DNA of 23,808 nt from RGIG3040 sp964410675 (GTDB lineage: Bacteria > Bacillota > Clostridia > Lachnospirales > Lachnospiraceae), in contig CAYPIB010000035.1 of the NCBI GenBank assembly GCA_964410675.1, positions 1 to 23,808 of the forward strand, in the 5' to 3' direction. Under the pieces are notes generated by a model, which made no database searches, was not told the origin of the DNA, and saw only the letters and a list, made by a program, of their open reading frames with translations. Of the stretch, positions 8,235-15,158 are shown piece by piece (position 1 is the stretch's first letter; each line of letters starts with the position of its first letter). The translations under genes were made by a program, and so were the position numbers.

Positions 8235-9266
8235 CTAATATTTCGGTAAAAACACAGAAAAGGTAGAGCCTTTCTTTGGCTTCGAAGTTACCTTTATATA
8301 ACCGCCTTGTTTTGTAATAATTTCTCTAGTCAAATACAAGCCGATCCCTATTCCCTCTATTTCATGGACATCCTTTTCCCGATAAAACCTTTGGAAAATC
8401 ATCGCCTGCTTACTTTCTACAATCCCTCTTCCAGAGTCAGCAATATCAATTTTTACATACATTTCCCAATCTGCAACAGCAACTCGAATGCTTCCTAAAG
8501 CAGGAGTATATTTAACGGCATTGTCCAGAATATTAAAAAGTGCTTCCGCAGTCCATTTTGCATCATGTGAAATTATTAAATCCTGGGGACATTCTATCGA
8601 AATATCAATTTCCTTTTGATCGATCATAGCTAAAACACCATTAATTGCCTTCGCCAAGGTTTCAGTAATAGGGACAGCTTTTTTTATCAATGAAATAGCT
8701 CCTGATTCTAACTGTGAAGCTTTTAATAATGCCTGAATCAGAAAATCCAATTTATTTAATTGATGATTAAAAGCCTTTAAGAATTCAATTTTTTTGTCTT
8801 TAGTAACAGCTTTTGTCATAAGAGTTTCATTGATTATTTTTAAATTACTAATCGGCGTTTTTGTTTGATGTGATATGTCAGATAACAGTGCCTGTAAATT
8901 CTCTTTATCATGTTTAATCTTTATTTGATTATCTTGCATGATTTGATATAAATGATTTATTCTATGATTCATTCTGGAAAACAAGCTTTCTTCTTCTAAA
9001 TGATTCATTTGAATCCGATCACCATGAATCATTTTATCAATGGCTTGACAAAATCTAGTTGTATAACCGGCTAACTGCTTCTGAAAAAAATACATAAAAA
9101 TAAAGCCCCAGATTAAAGCGATAATTATAAGTAAAATTCCCATATACAGGATGAAAGCATTATGTGTAAGAAGATAGGCAAGTATTATGATAATGAAACT
9201 ATTTAGACTAAATCCGGAAGCTATGATAATCATCAGCTTTTTTACAGAAATTGAATTCTCTTTCAT
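8235..9266 (-). CDS. Sensor histidine kinase of the FtsX-type ABC transporter module
   Basis: Membrane-bound sensor kinase, 343 residues. Two N-terminal helices (about residues 10-33 and 38-62) are joined by a very short external loop, as in intramembrane-sensing kinases that take their signal from a partner transporter. The phospho-acceptor motif LLSDISHQTKTPISNL has His at about 133. The C-terminal ATPase domain shows the N box (NILDNAVKYTP), DSGRGIV, a degenerate F box region and GIGIGLYLTREI. The ATG at 9266 is chosen because GGAGGAAG precedes it and because it overlaps the response regulator stop as ATGA, giving translational coupling. With no sizeable extracellular domain, the permease's external domains probably do the sensing. 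Confidence 0.92.
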   Translation of the reverse strand: MKENSISVKKLMIIIASGFSLNSFIIIILAYLLTHNAFILYMGILLIIIALIWGFIFMYFFQKQLAGYTTRFCQAIDKMIHGDRIQMNHLEEESLFSRMNHRINHLYQIMQDNQIKIKHDKENLQALLSDISHQTKTPISNLKIINETLMTKAVTKDKKIEFLKAFNHQLNKLDFLIQALLKASQLESGAISLIKKAVPITETLAKAINGVLAMIDQKEIDISIECPQDLIISHDAKWTAEALFNILDNAVKYTPALGSIRVAVADWEMYVKIDIADSGRGIVESKQAMIFQRFYREKDVHEIEGIGIGLYLTREIITKQGGYIKVTSKPKKGSTFSVFLPKY

Positions 9267-9955
9267 AAAATACTTCCTCCAATCCACTGATAACCAATTC
9301 CATAAACCGTTCTGATATACTTATGTTGATTGATTTCTATTTTCTTTCGTATTCTACTTATCATTGTTGTAAGTGTATGTTCATCGACAAAATTTTCTTC
9401 GTAGTCCCATAGCTTTTCTAATAGCTGTCTTTTCGTTAATAGTATTTTGTCGTTTTGCACAAATAAATATAAGGTACGATATTCCTTTGGTGTGAAAACC
9501 AAGCTCTCACCATCTATCAGCGCTGCTTGTTTCGTAAAATCTATATTGAGAAATCCATCATTGAAAATGTCATGTTTTTGACTTGGCCTGTTTCGGGTAC
9601 TAAGTATTGCCGCAATTTTTTTGCTTAAAACTGCAATAGAAAAGGGTTTTGTAATATAATCAAAGCCTCCGATTTCATACCCCTGAATCATGTCGCTTTC
9701 TTTATCATTGGCAGTTAAAAAAATGACATAAGTATTCGAATATTTTTTCTTAATAAAACGGCACAAATCCCATCCGGTGCCATCCGGCAAATTAATGTCC
9801 AATATGGCTATGTTAAAAAATGAATGCTTAAGTTCTTTTTTTGCTTCCTCAAAGGAATAGACGGAAACCACTTGATACCCATCAGATTTAAGATTGTATG
9901 ATAATGTTTTGTTAAGCAAAGAATCATCTTCGACAATTAATATATTATTTTGCAT
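9263..9955 (-). CDS. OmpR-family response regulator
   Basis: 230-residue response regulator. Receiver domain: acidic E9-D10-D11, phospho-acceptor D53 in ILDINLPDGTG, T81 and K103 in DYITKPF. The C-terminal winged helix (about 130-228) contains LVFTPKEYRTLYLF and IRTVYGIGYQW. It is the first gene of the kinase operon and should be phosphorylated by the kinase it overlaps. AAGGAGAATAG precedes the ATG. The 23-bp element at 10007-10029 overlaps its own promoter, and a near-identical copy stands before the ABC ATPase gene, so it probably activates the transporter and regulates itself. Confidence 0.93.
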   Translation of the reverse strand: MQNNILIVEDDSLLNKTLSYNLKSDGYQVVSVYSFEEAKKELKHSFFNIAILDINLPDGTGWDLCRFIKKKYSNTYVIFLTANDKESDMIQGYEIGGFDYITKPFSIAVLSKKIAAILSTRNRPSQKHDIFNDGFLNIDFTKQAALIDGESLVFTPKEYRTLYLFVQNDKILLTKRQLLEKLWDYEENFVDEHTLTTMISRIRKKIEINQHKYIRTVYGIGYQWIGGSIL

Positions 9956-10001
9956 ACCTATTCTCCTTAAAAATTCACAATTGCCTAGGTTAAATAATTA
10001 T

Positions 10002-10029
10002 ATTATACAATTGTTACACAAATATCCTA
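10002..10029 (-). promoter_or_regulatory. Response regulator promoter with copy B of the 23-bp element
   Basis: On the minus strand a consensus -10 TATAAT occupies 10007-10002. The copy B element (10007-10029, plus strand ACAATTGTTACACAA at its left end) fills the spacer and the -35 position, where no good -35 hexamer is visible (CTAGGA). This is the arrangement of an activator-dependent or autoregulated promoter. Start codon at 9955 is about 46 bp downstream of the -10 box. Confidence 0.6.
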
Positions 10030-10052
10030 GCAGAATTTTGAATTGATGTACT

Positions 10053-10078
10053 AAAAAAAGAAAGCTCTAAGAGCTTTC
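10053..10078 (-). terminator. Intrinsic terminator after the Pr6Pr-like gene
   Basis: Read on the minus strand: GAAAGCTC, loop TTA, GAGCTTTC, then seven T (10059-10053). Perfect 8-bp stem with a T-run, 25 bases after the stop at 10104. It also insulates the downstream response regulator promoter. Confidence 0.85.
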
Positions 10079-10103
10079 TCAGACTGTAGGCATAAATACC
10101 CGT

Positions 10104-10769
10104 TTATTTTACCTTCACTCGTTTGGAAACAGCAGTGTTGGCAAGGTAGATCACCCATGAAAACAAAAGGGCAGTGCCCAAAATAATAAAGATCCAAAGG
10201 ATGGATATGTACCACGGCTGTTGGTATACCATAAGAAAGGGGTAGGGGCCAACCATAACGCGGGCAATGTTCAAAGTAGTGGTTATGACCGCATAAAGAA
10301 AGGTGGGGGCCAGCGCATAGTAAATGTGTTTTTTTGAAAGAACAGGGTCTGTTTCCAGAAAAACAAAGGAAACAAAAGCGGCAACCGGGCAAAGCAGATG
10401 ATGGTATAGCATCGAGCCAGAAAACAGCATGAACTTCCATGCGCCGGGTCCGGCCAAAGGCGATAGCACACATACCGTAACCACAAACGTGATTGCCAAA
10501 CAGCAGGTTGCCATGTATTTCAGGCTTTTTACCCATTCGGGCAGGGCGGTTGTGCCATTTTTTAAGCCCAGAGCTGTGTAGACGACACAGATTGCAGAGG
10601 CCACCATGGCCAGCAGGTTGCTGTCCTGGGTGTAGAACTGAAACAGATCCAGGCCATGTTGCTGGATGCTTAAAATTAAACCGATGATCTCCATTATCAC
10701 AATTGCGATGTTGAATATAAGGCTATAAACTTGCCTATTTTTTGTTTTGGATAAAATTACAGTGTTCAA
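10104..10769 (-). CDS. Pr6Pr-like six-helix membrane protein
   Basis: 221-residue integral membrane protein with six predicted helices (for example residues 18-36, 50-70, 87-107, 115-135, 148-168, 185-207). FYTQDSNLLA near 45, the histidine pair in SMLYHHLLCPV near 120 and GPYPFLMVYQQPWY near 175 recall the Pr6Pr/FAR-17a-like family; no biochemical role can be given. The start is TTG at 10769, supported by AAAGGAGAA 8-9 bases upstream. Base composition differs from its neighbours: 34 of 60 bases are G or C at 10441-10500, against 17 of 60 at 9181-9240, suggesting recent acquisition. It has its own terminator. Reading frames on the same strand within it are shadows. Confidence 0.8.
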   Translation of the reverse strand: MNTVILSKTKNRQVYSLIFNIAIVIMEIIGLILSIQQHGLDLFQFYTQDSNLLAMVASAICVVYTALGLKNGTTALPEWVKSLKYMATCCLAITFVVTVCVLSPLAGPGAWKFMLFSGSMLYHHLLCPVAAFVSFVFLETDPVLSKKHIYYALAPTFLYAVITTTLNIARVMVGPYPFLMVYQQPWYISILWIFIILGTALLFSWVIYLANTAVSKRVKVK

Positions 10770-10866
10770 AGCGAATATTCTCCTTTTAATGTATTTCGCT
10801 TACCTTCGGCGATTACGCATACAAAAGGGGAAGCGTGATGCTGAATTGTACCTGAGTAAAAATAGA

Positions 10867-11232
10867 TTAAACCCAAAACCCCCATCTTACATCGAACATG
10901 TCAATAAATCTAACAACACATGAACTGTAATCAGTAGACTGTATTGGCTCAATTGTACTACTACCGTTTTGCATTGTATCGTATGCTTTTAGCAGGGCAG
11001 CTTCATTATCAAATTGAACACAAAGCTGATAACCTCCCGATATTGAATTACCATCTTTATTTCCAAAATCATTTAATATTAATAACTCATTATGAATCAC
11101 TATTTCAGCATGAACAACAAGCAAATTACTTGAATCTTCAATCAATGTCTTAACAGTAGCATTAAACGCTTGCTTATACAGTTCTATCGCTTGTCTGCAC
11201 TGTCCATTAAAGTAAATATGAGTCAATAACAA
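10867..11232 (-). CDS. VOC/glyoxalase-fold protein (PhnB-like)
   Basis: 121-residue single-domain VOC protein of the PhnB/3-demethylubiquinone-methyltransferase-like group: THIYFNGQCRQAIELYKQAF at the N-terminus, VVHAEIVIHNELLILND in the middle, and DMFDVRWGFWV at the C-terminus, the usual signature of this family. Members are often annotated as glyoxalase or bleomycin resistance proteins, but the reaction here is unknown. Start is TTG at 11232 after AGGGGGG (11241-11247); a second TTG at 11226 is possible. Both are non-ATG. The upstream DNA on the same strand is the truncated Abi start (11250-11300), so a deletion appears to have placed this gene under the Abi locus promoter region. Confidence 0.82.
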   Translation of the reverse strand: MLLTHIYFNGQCRQAIELYKQAFNATVKTLIEDSSNLLVVHAEIVIHNELLILNDFGNKDGNSISGGYQLCVQFDNEAALLKAYDTMQNGSSTIEPIQSTDYSSCVVRFIDMFDVRWGFWV

Positions 11233-11249
11233 AACTATACCCCCCTAAG

Positions 11250-11300
11250 CTAATATAAAATTTCTATCTGCTCATCATAATTCAAAAAAATCTTTGGCAT
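11250..11300 (-). pseudogene. 5' stub of an Abi (AbiD/F) family gene
   Basis: ATG at 11300 preceded by AGGAGAAA opens a 16-codon frame, MPKIFLNYDEQIEILY, then TAG. This matches the N-terminus I recall for Abi-family (Abi_2, AbiD/F) abortive-infection proteins, which begin with a conserved aromatic residue-DEQI-x-L segment and are around 300 residues. The rest of the gene is absent: the VOC gene begins within 20 bases. The structured RNA immediately upstream strengthens the identification. A 16-residue match is short, so this is a moderately confident call. Confidence 0.5.
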
Positions 11301-11320
11301 ATACACTTTCTCCTATAAAT

Positions 11321-11347
11321 AAAAAGAGGAGACCCCGCAGGTTCTCC
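11321..11347 (-). terminator. Intrinsic terminator forming the 3' end of the structured RNA
   Basis: On the minus strand GGAGAACC (11347-11340) pairs with GGGGUCUCC (11336-11328) with one A-G mismatch and a short loop, then UC and five U (to 11321). The stem is GC-rich and complete, so most transcripts should end before the Abi start codon. Confidence 0.82.
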
Positions 11348-11387
11348 CCCGGTCGCAGGCCTCTCAGGTTTCTGCAACGCGATCACT
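11321..11387 (-). ncRNA. Compact structured RNA upstream of the Abi stub (abiF-motif-like)
   Basis: Minus-strand transcript of about 67 nt predicted from the promoter at 11394-11422. The 5' hairpin pairs GUUGCAG (11378-11372) with CUGCGAC (11358-11352), 7 bp with one G-U, enclosing a small CCU-GAG-AGG hairpin. It is followed by a G-run and then a strong terminator hairpin GGAGAACC / GGGGUCUCC ending in UCUUUUU. The locus order (promoter, short structured RNA with terminator, 20 bases, Abi start codon) is that of the abiF RNA motif, a candidate RNA class known upstream of abi genes. Assignment to that class is from layout and memory; no covariance search was possible. Confidence 0.6.
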
Positions 11388-11393
11388 GTATTT

Positions 11394-11422
11394 ATCTTAC
11401 TCGACTGTAAACTTCATGTCAA
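11394..11422 (-). promoter_or_regulatory. Strong promoter for the structured RNA
   Basis: On the minus strand TTGACA (11422-11417) and TAAGAT (11399-11394) are 17 bp apart: a perfect -35 and a good -10. Expected transcription start is near 11387, just before the 5' hairpin. Confidence 0.75.
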
Positions 11423-11507
11423 GCAGTTTTACAGCTATTATAGTGTATGCAACTTCTTCCATTTAATCCTCTTTATAACGAATATACTTCACTTCAATTT
11501 TTATATA

Positions 11508-11552
11508 TTGACAATTACACAACACCGCCCTATAATGTACTTATCGTACCAT
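11508..11552 (+). promoter_or_regulatory. Consensus promoter and candidate operator of the GntR operon
   Basis: TTGACA at 11508-11513 and TATAAT at 11531-11536 with a 17-bp spacer match the sigma-A consensus at all twelve positions. Just downstream, ATGTAC-TTATC-GTACCAT (11535-11552) is an imperfect dyad overlapping the -10 edge and start site, a likely operator for the GntR protein. Such a strong promoter implies tight repression. Confidence 0.75.
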
Positions 11553-11582
11553 CACACTATAGAGCAGTGAGGTGACACAATT

Positions 11583-11960
11583 GTGGAAATTATAATAAGC
11601 AGTAATACGAGTAAACCAATATATGAGCAAATTACTGCGCAGATAAAGGCTATGGTTATAAGCGGTGAGCTACAGACCGGAGACCCAATTCCGTCCATGC
11701 GTTCTTTGGCAAAATCTCTGCATATCAGCGTGATTACAGTTCAAAGGGCATATGAGGACTTGCAGCGGGACGGCTTTATTGAAACAACCGTAGGGCGCGG
11801 CAGTTTTGTTTCGGCACAAAATCGTGATTTTATTAAGGAAGAACAACAGCGGCGAGCCGAAGAACATTTACAGCAGGCCGCCGAGATTGGCCGTGAAAGC
11901 GGAATACCCGTTGAAAAACTGGTTGAGATACTACAAATATTCTATAACGAGGTGAACTAA
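11583..11960 (+). CDS. GntR-family regulator, YtrA subfamily
   Basis: 125-residue repressor. The winged helix (about residues 8-75) has the GntR pattern SKPIYEQITAQIKAMVISGE, PSMRSLAKSLHISVITVQRAYEDL and DGFIETTVGRGSFV. The C-terminal region is only about 50 residues, mostly helical, as in the short YtrA subfamily that has no effector-binding domain and usually represses an adjacent ABC transporter operon. GTG start at 11583 with GAGGTGA at about 11569-11575. Its stop is separated by one base from the ATPase ATG, so the three genes form an operon, and the consensus promoter with dyad upstream is the obvious target. Confidence 0.93.
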   Translation: MEIIISSNTSKPIYEQITAQIKAMVISGELQTGDPIPSMRSLAKSLHISVITVQRAYEDLQRDGFIETTVGRGSFVSAQNRDFIKEEQQRRAEEHLQQAAEIGRESGIPVEKLVEILQIFYNEVN

Positions 11961-11961
11961 C

Positions 11962-12828
11962 ATGAACAATATTTTGGAGGTAGAAAACCTAACCAAACAT
12001 TTTCCAAAATCGGACTTTTGCCTGCAAGACATATCATTTTCACTTCCACGCGGTTCTATCATGGGCTTCGTTGGGGAAAATGGAGCCGGTAAAACCACTA
12101 CTATAAGCTGTATTTTAAATACACTGGCAAAAGATAGCGGAAGTGTAAAATTATTTGGTAAAGAAATGACAAATAACGATATAAGTATTCGCGAGGATAT
12201 TAGCGTTGTCTTTGACGCTGGTAATTTTTCAGGGATTTTGACAGCCCGGCAATTGTCAAAAATAATGAAAGGCATTTATAAACGATGGGATCATTCAATT
12301 TATACAAAATACCTCACTCATTTTCAGCTTCCCTTAAATCAAAAAATAAAAACATATTCTAAAGGGATGACGATGAAGTTAGCCATTGCTGTTGCGCTTT
12401 CCCACTCGCCTAAATTACTGCTTTTGGATGAGGCGACGAGCGGCCTTGATCCGGTTATGCGGGATGAAGTGCTGGATGTATTTCTGGATTTTGTTCAGGA
12501 TGAAAACCACTCCATTTTACTATCCTCGCATATTACCAGCGATTTAGAAAAGATTGCCGATTATATCACTTTTATTCACAACGGTAAAATTATTCTTACC
12601 GCAAAAAAGGACGACTTGATATACAAATATGGTATGATGCGCTGTAAGGCAAGCCAGTTTGATGCAATTGACAAAAATGATATAATTGCTTATCGAAAAA
12701 GAGATTATCAGATTGATGCACTTGTTTTGGATCGGCAAATCACACAGCGTAAATATAAAAATATGCTGATAGATCAAGTTTCCATAGACGATATCATGTT
12801 ATTACTGATTAAGGGGGAACGGATATGA
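11962..12828 (+). CDS. ABC transporter ATP-binding protein (YtrB-like)
   Basis: 288-residue ATPase of the drug/peptide-export (DRA) type. Walker A GENGAGKTT (about 38-46), signature YSKGMTMKLAIAVALSHSP, Walker B LLLLDEATSGLDP, and switch region ILLSSHITSDLEKIAD. DEATSGLDP, not DEPT, is a familiar variant of this branch. A roughly 70-residue C-terminal extension follows the nucleotide-binding domain. It overlaps the permease gene by ATGA, so subunits are made together. Regulated with the GntR gene. In Gram-positives such cassettes respond to cell-wall-active antibiotics; the substrate here is not visible. Confidence 0.93.
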   Translation: MNNILEVENLTKHFPKSDFCLQDISFSLPRGSIMGFVGENGAGKTTTISCILNTLAKDSGSVKLFGKEMTNNDISIREDISVVFDAGNFSGILTARQLSKIMKGIYKRWDHSIYTKYLTHFQLPLNQKIKTYSKGMTMKLAIAVALSHSPKLLLLDEATSGLDPVMRDEVLDVFLDFVQDENHSILLSSHITSDLEKIADYITFIHNGKIILTAKKDDLIYKYGMMRCKASQFDAIDKNDIIAYRKRDYQIDALVLDRQITQRKYKNMLIDQVSIDDIMLLLIKGERI

Positions 12829-13466
12829 AAGGCTTGTTTCTTGACAATTTTTATAAAACCATTGGCAGCATAAAATTATTTGCTTTTTTGGTTTTAGCAG
12901 TTGGTATTGCCGCACTAGTAACAGGTAATGCTACGATATTGGAACTATTTATTTATATAGCAATTACTGCCTTATCGGTTAATGGAGTTACCGGCATGAG
13001 GAAAGATGCGGACGTGAAATGGAGCAAGTTAGAATTAACATTACCAGTAAAAAGAAGCGACATAATAAAAAGCAAATATATCAGCTATTTGTTCTGGGTA
13101 TTGATTGGCATTGTGACAGCATCTATTTTTACTGCATTAGCTGTTGTTATCCACGGAAATGTATTTTTTGTGTATGGCTTTCGCGATTTGTCCTCTTTAT
13201 TTACATTAGGAACTGCTATTGCTTTAATGGCGGGGGCATTGTTCTACCCTATGGCCTATCTATTTGGTGTTGATAAAAGTGAAACCCTGCTTGTCGTCAG
13301 CGTAATTGGCAGCATTGGATTCGCGATATTTTTTATCTGGATTGTTAACTTAGACGAAATGTTAGGCTATTATACACGGCTGAGCATCTTTGCTTTCATT
13401 GCTATTTTAATATTTTTAATATCTTATATTATTACCAATATCATTTATCGTAGGAAAGAGTTTTAA
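12825..13466 (+). CDS. ABC-2-type transporter permease
   Basis: 213-residue membrane subunit of the GntR-linked exporter, with six predicted helices (about 15-33, 38-54, 88-112, 125-150, 155-178, 188-208). MRKDADVKWSKLELTLPVKR between helices 2 and 3 is the conserved cytoplasmic segment of ABC2_membrane_5-like permeases, where new proteins of this type read the LPVSR-like motif. Its start overlaps the ATPase stop (ATGA), with AAGGGGGAAC as the ribosome binding site. It ends at a bidirectional terminator. As the only permease in the operon it probably works as a homodimer. Confidence 0.9.
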   Translation: MKGLFLDNFYKTIGSIKLFAFLVLAVGIAALVTGNATILELFIYIAITALSVNGVTGMRKDADVKWSKLELTLPVKRSDIIKSKYISYLFWVLIGIVTASIFTALAVVIHGNVFFVYGFRDLSSLFTLGTAIALMAGALFYPMAYLFGVDKSETLLVVSVIGSIGFAIFFIWIVNLDEMLGYYTRLSIFAFIAILIFLISYIITNIIYRRKEF

Positions 13467-13473
13467 TACACTT

Positions 13474-13510
13474 AAAAAGAAAGCTTCTAATATTAGAGCT
13501 TTCTTTTTTT
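13474..13510. terminator. Bidirectional intrinsic terminator
   Basis: GAAAGCTTCTAA at 13479-13490 pairs with TTAGAGCTTTC at 13494-13504 with a one-base bulge, flanked by AAAAA on the left and seven T on the right. It serves the GntR operon on the plus strand and the bL25 gene (stop at 13519) on the minus strand. Confidence 0.85.
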
Positions 13511-13518
13511 CTTGCATG

Positions 13519-14139
13519 TTATTGCTTTTCTGCTTTTTCACCTTCCGGCTCTTCCTCACTCTCACTCACAACCTCTTCAATTATTTTTGAGCCTGATACT
13601 GTTACTATTTTTTGATCCGGATCAAAGCTGGAAGTAATTCCCTTCGGAAGTTTCATATCACTAAATAATATACTATCGCCCGCCTCCAAATCAGAAACAT
13701 CAATCACAATTTCATCAGGAATATTCTGTGGCAGGCCTTCTACTAAAACTGAATCAACAGAGCTGCTAATAAGCAATTTTTTTGATTCAAGAAGTTCCGA
13801 TCCAATAATTTTTATTGCTACTTCCTGTTTTAGTGTTTCAGTAAGTGACACTATTTGAAAATTTAAATGATATATTTCATTCTTAACAGATTTCACATCA
13901 ATATCTTTTACCATGACTGTATAATTCTGGCCATCAGGAACGACAAGCTTTAATACAGAATTTCTGCCCAATTTCTTAATAGTTTTTAAGAACTCATCCT
14001 TTTTAACGGCTATGGCGACCGATTCAACATCCTTACCAGTAATATTTCCTAATAAAAACCCATTCCTCTTAAGTGAATTATTATCACCCTTTCTGGTGCT
14101 TGTTCTTAATTCAACATTCAAAACTTCCGAATTATCCAT
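13519..14139 (-). CDS. ctc: Ribosomal protein bL25 / general stress protein Ctc
   Basis: 206-residue long-form bL25 (Ctc/TL5 type), which binds 5S rRNA in the large subunit. The N-terminal domain (about 1-95, LNVELRTSTRKGDNNSLKRNG, with SVLKLVVPDGQNYTVMVKDI) is the 5S-binding part. The C-terminal beta domain (about 96-185, VEGLPQNIPDEIVIDVSDL and GDSILFSDMKLPKGI) is the TL5/Ctc extension. An acidic, disordered tail rich in glutamate ends the protein. The N-terminal motif in which family members usually read GxxRRxRxxGxIPAVLYG is degenerate here (KRNGFLLGNITGK), so this may be a divergent paralogue. GGAGG lies 7 bases before the ATG. Single gene with its own terminator. Confidence 0.87.
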   Translation of the reverse strand: MDNSEVLNVELRTSTRKGDNNSLKRNGFLLGNITGKDVESVAIAVKKDEFLKTIKKLGRNSVLKLVVPDGQNYTVMVKDIDVKSVKNEIYHLNFQIVSLTETLKQEVAIKIIGSELLESKKLLISSSVDSVLVEGLPQNIPDEIVIDVSDLEAGDSILFSDMKLPKGITSSFDPDQKIVTVSGSKIIEEVVSESEEEPEGEKAEKQ

Positions 14140-14285
14140 ATTTAAAATCCTCCATACTTTATTATTATATTATTGCACACATAATAATCTTTATACTTCC
14201 TGAATATCGTTAATTAAAAGGATATTTAAACCGATAGAGGTTGCTTTGCACATATTCTCTGTTTTTGTGTTAATTATATTTACTA

Positions 14286-14873
14286 TTATTTGAGTTTATT
14301 TCTTCTTAATATAAAAAAAGTTGTAAATATTGCAATGGCATATACTATTATAAAATTTTTAGCATGTAGAATGTCTGTAGGATATGGAGCTATTATGTGA
14401 TGAAAAACTAATGCAGCAAGTATTGAAGCAGGCATAAATAAAACAATACAAGTATTTATAAATTTTATCGCAAAGTTTGCTTTTTCACTAGAAAACACTG
14501 CTCCAATAAAATATCCGGCAACACCCACTGCTTGAATTAACATTCCTCCGGCAATGTCTCCCATTGATTGTTTTTCATACCATGATCCAAAAGCACTTAA
14601 TAACCCAATCGTCATCATAAATGTAGAACCAATATAAAAAATTTTACTTATAATGACATTATCATTTTTATTTTGTTCTATACCTTTCAAGATATAATCT
14701 GTTGTTACATTAAAAACTTCGCTTAAAATAATTACTTTTTCTAAATCCGGAACACTTTGTCCTGATTCCCACTTAGACACGGCTTGACGTGAAACCCCAA
14801 CTTCATTTGCCAATTCTTCTTGGGATATTCCTTTTGATTTTCTTAAAGATTGGATTCTTTCGGATATGTTCAT
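14286..14873 (-). CDS. XRE-family regulator with C-terminal membrane domain
   Basis: 195-residue protein. The N-terminal helix-turn-helix (residues 1-65: ERIQSLRKSKGISQEELANEVGVSRQAVSKWESGQSVPDLEKVI, then LSEVFNVTTDYIL) is typical XRE. The rest holds four predicted helices (about 75-97, 107-127, 133-157, 170-188), so the regulator is tied to the membrane and may sense membrane state or a partner protein. AAAGGAGGG precedes the ATG. It follows the BcrAB-like transporter genes on the same strand. The dyad at 14910-14925 just upstream suggests autoregulation. Confidence 0.88.
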   Translation of the reverse strand: MNISERIQSLRKSKGISQEELANEVGVSRQAVSKWESGQSVPDLEKVIILSEVFNVTTDYILKGIEQNKNDNVIISKIFYIGSTFMMTIGLLSAFGSWYEKQSMGDIAGGMLIQAVGVAGYFIGAVFSSEKANFAIKFINTCIVLFMPASILAALVFHHIIAPYPTDILHAKNFIIVYAIAIFTTFFILRRNKLK

Positions 14874-14895
14874 AAAATACCCTCCTTTTCTGTCT

Positions 14896-15129
14896 CTATA
14901 TTAGCAAAAGTGTTGGTTGCAACACCACCATTGAAGCATGGTATTTTGTCAACTGCTGGTTGCACGTTAAATAATAGCATTTTAATATAATTTTACTATC
15001 CTGTTGTCCATAAAAAGGGAAGAAAGCAAAAACAATAACCATAGTATCAAGCAATCCATATATTAAGCTAAACAACTTATCAATATTAATTTGCTTTCTT
15101 AGCTTATGTAGATACTCACAAAATTTCAT
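14896..15129 (-). CDS. Small hydrophobic ORF, doubtful or truncated
   Basis: 77 codons from ATG at 15129, 29 bp after the permease stop and ending 22 bp before the XRE start. The first 40 residues look protein-like: a basic start (MKFCEYLHKLRKQINIDK) and one membrane segment (LFSLIYGLLDTMVIVFAFFPFYG). The last 30 are encoded by DNA that also carries the XRE operator dyad and have no sensible pattern. It may be the 5' part of a membrane protein gene cut off by a deletion. Ribosome binding is weak (AAGGAAAGG about 12 bases away). I do not recognise a family. Confidence 0.35.
   Translation of the reverse strand: MKFCEYLHKLRKQINIDKLFSLIYGLLDTMVIVFAFFPFYGQQDSKIILKCYYLTCNQQLTKYHASMVVLQPTLLLI
14910..14925 (-). 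promoter_or_regulatory. Dyad upstream of the XRE gene, candidate operator
   Basis: GTGTTG-GTTG-CAACAC is a perfect 6-bp inverted repeat 37 bp before the XRE start. A partial match (GCTGGTTGCAC) lies at 14955-14965. On the minus strand TTGCAA (14922-14917) and TATAGA (14900-14895) with a 16-bp spacer could form a weak promoter whose -35 lies inside the dyad. Confidence 0.45.
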
Positions 15130-15158
15130 TTATTTCACGCCTTTCCTTTTCTGAGCAT

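Noticed and set aside
9267..9287. Longer N-terminus for the first histidine kinase
   Set aside because: It lies inside the response regulator 3' end without its own ribosome binding site; ATG at 9266 has GGAGGAAG and the coupled ATGA overlap.
10051..10536. 161-codon minus-strand frame overlapping the Pr6Pr-like gene
   Set aside because: Cysteine/histidine/phenylalanine-rich out-of-frame translation of a GC-richer membrane gene; runs through the terminator and has no ribosome binding site.
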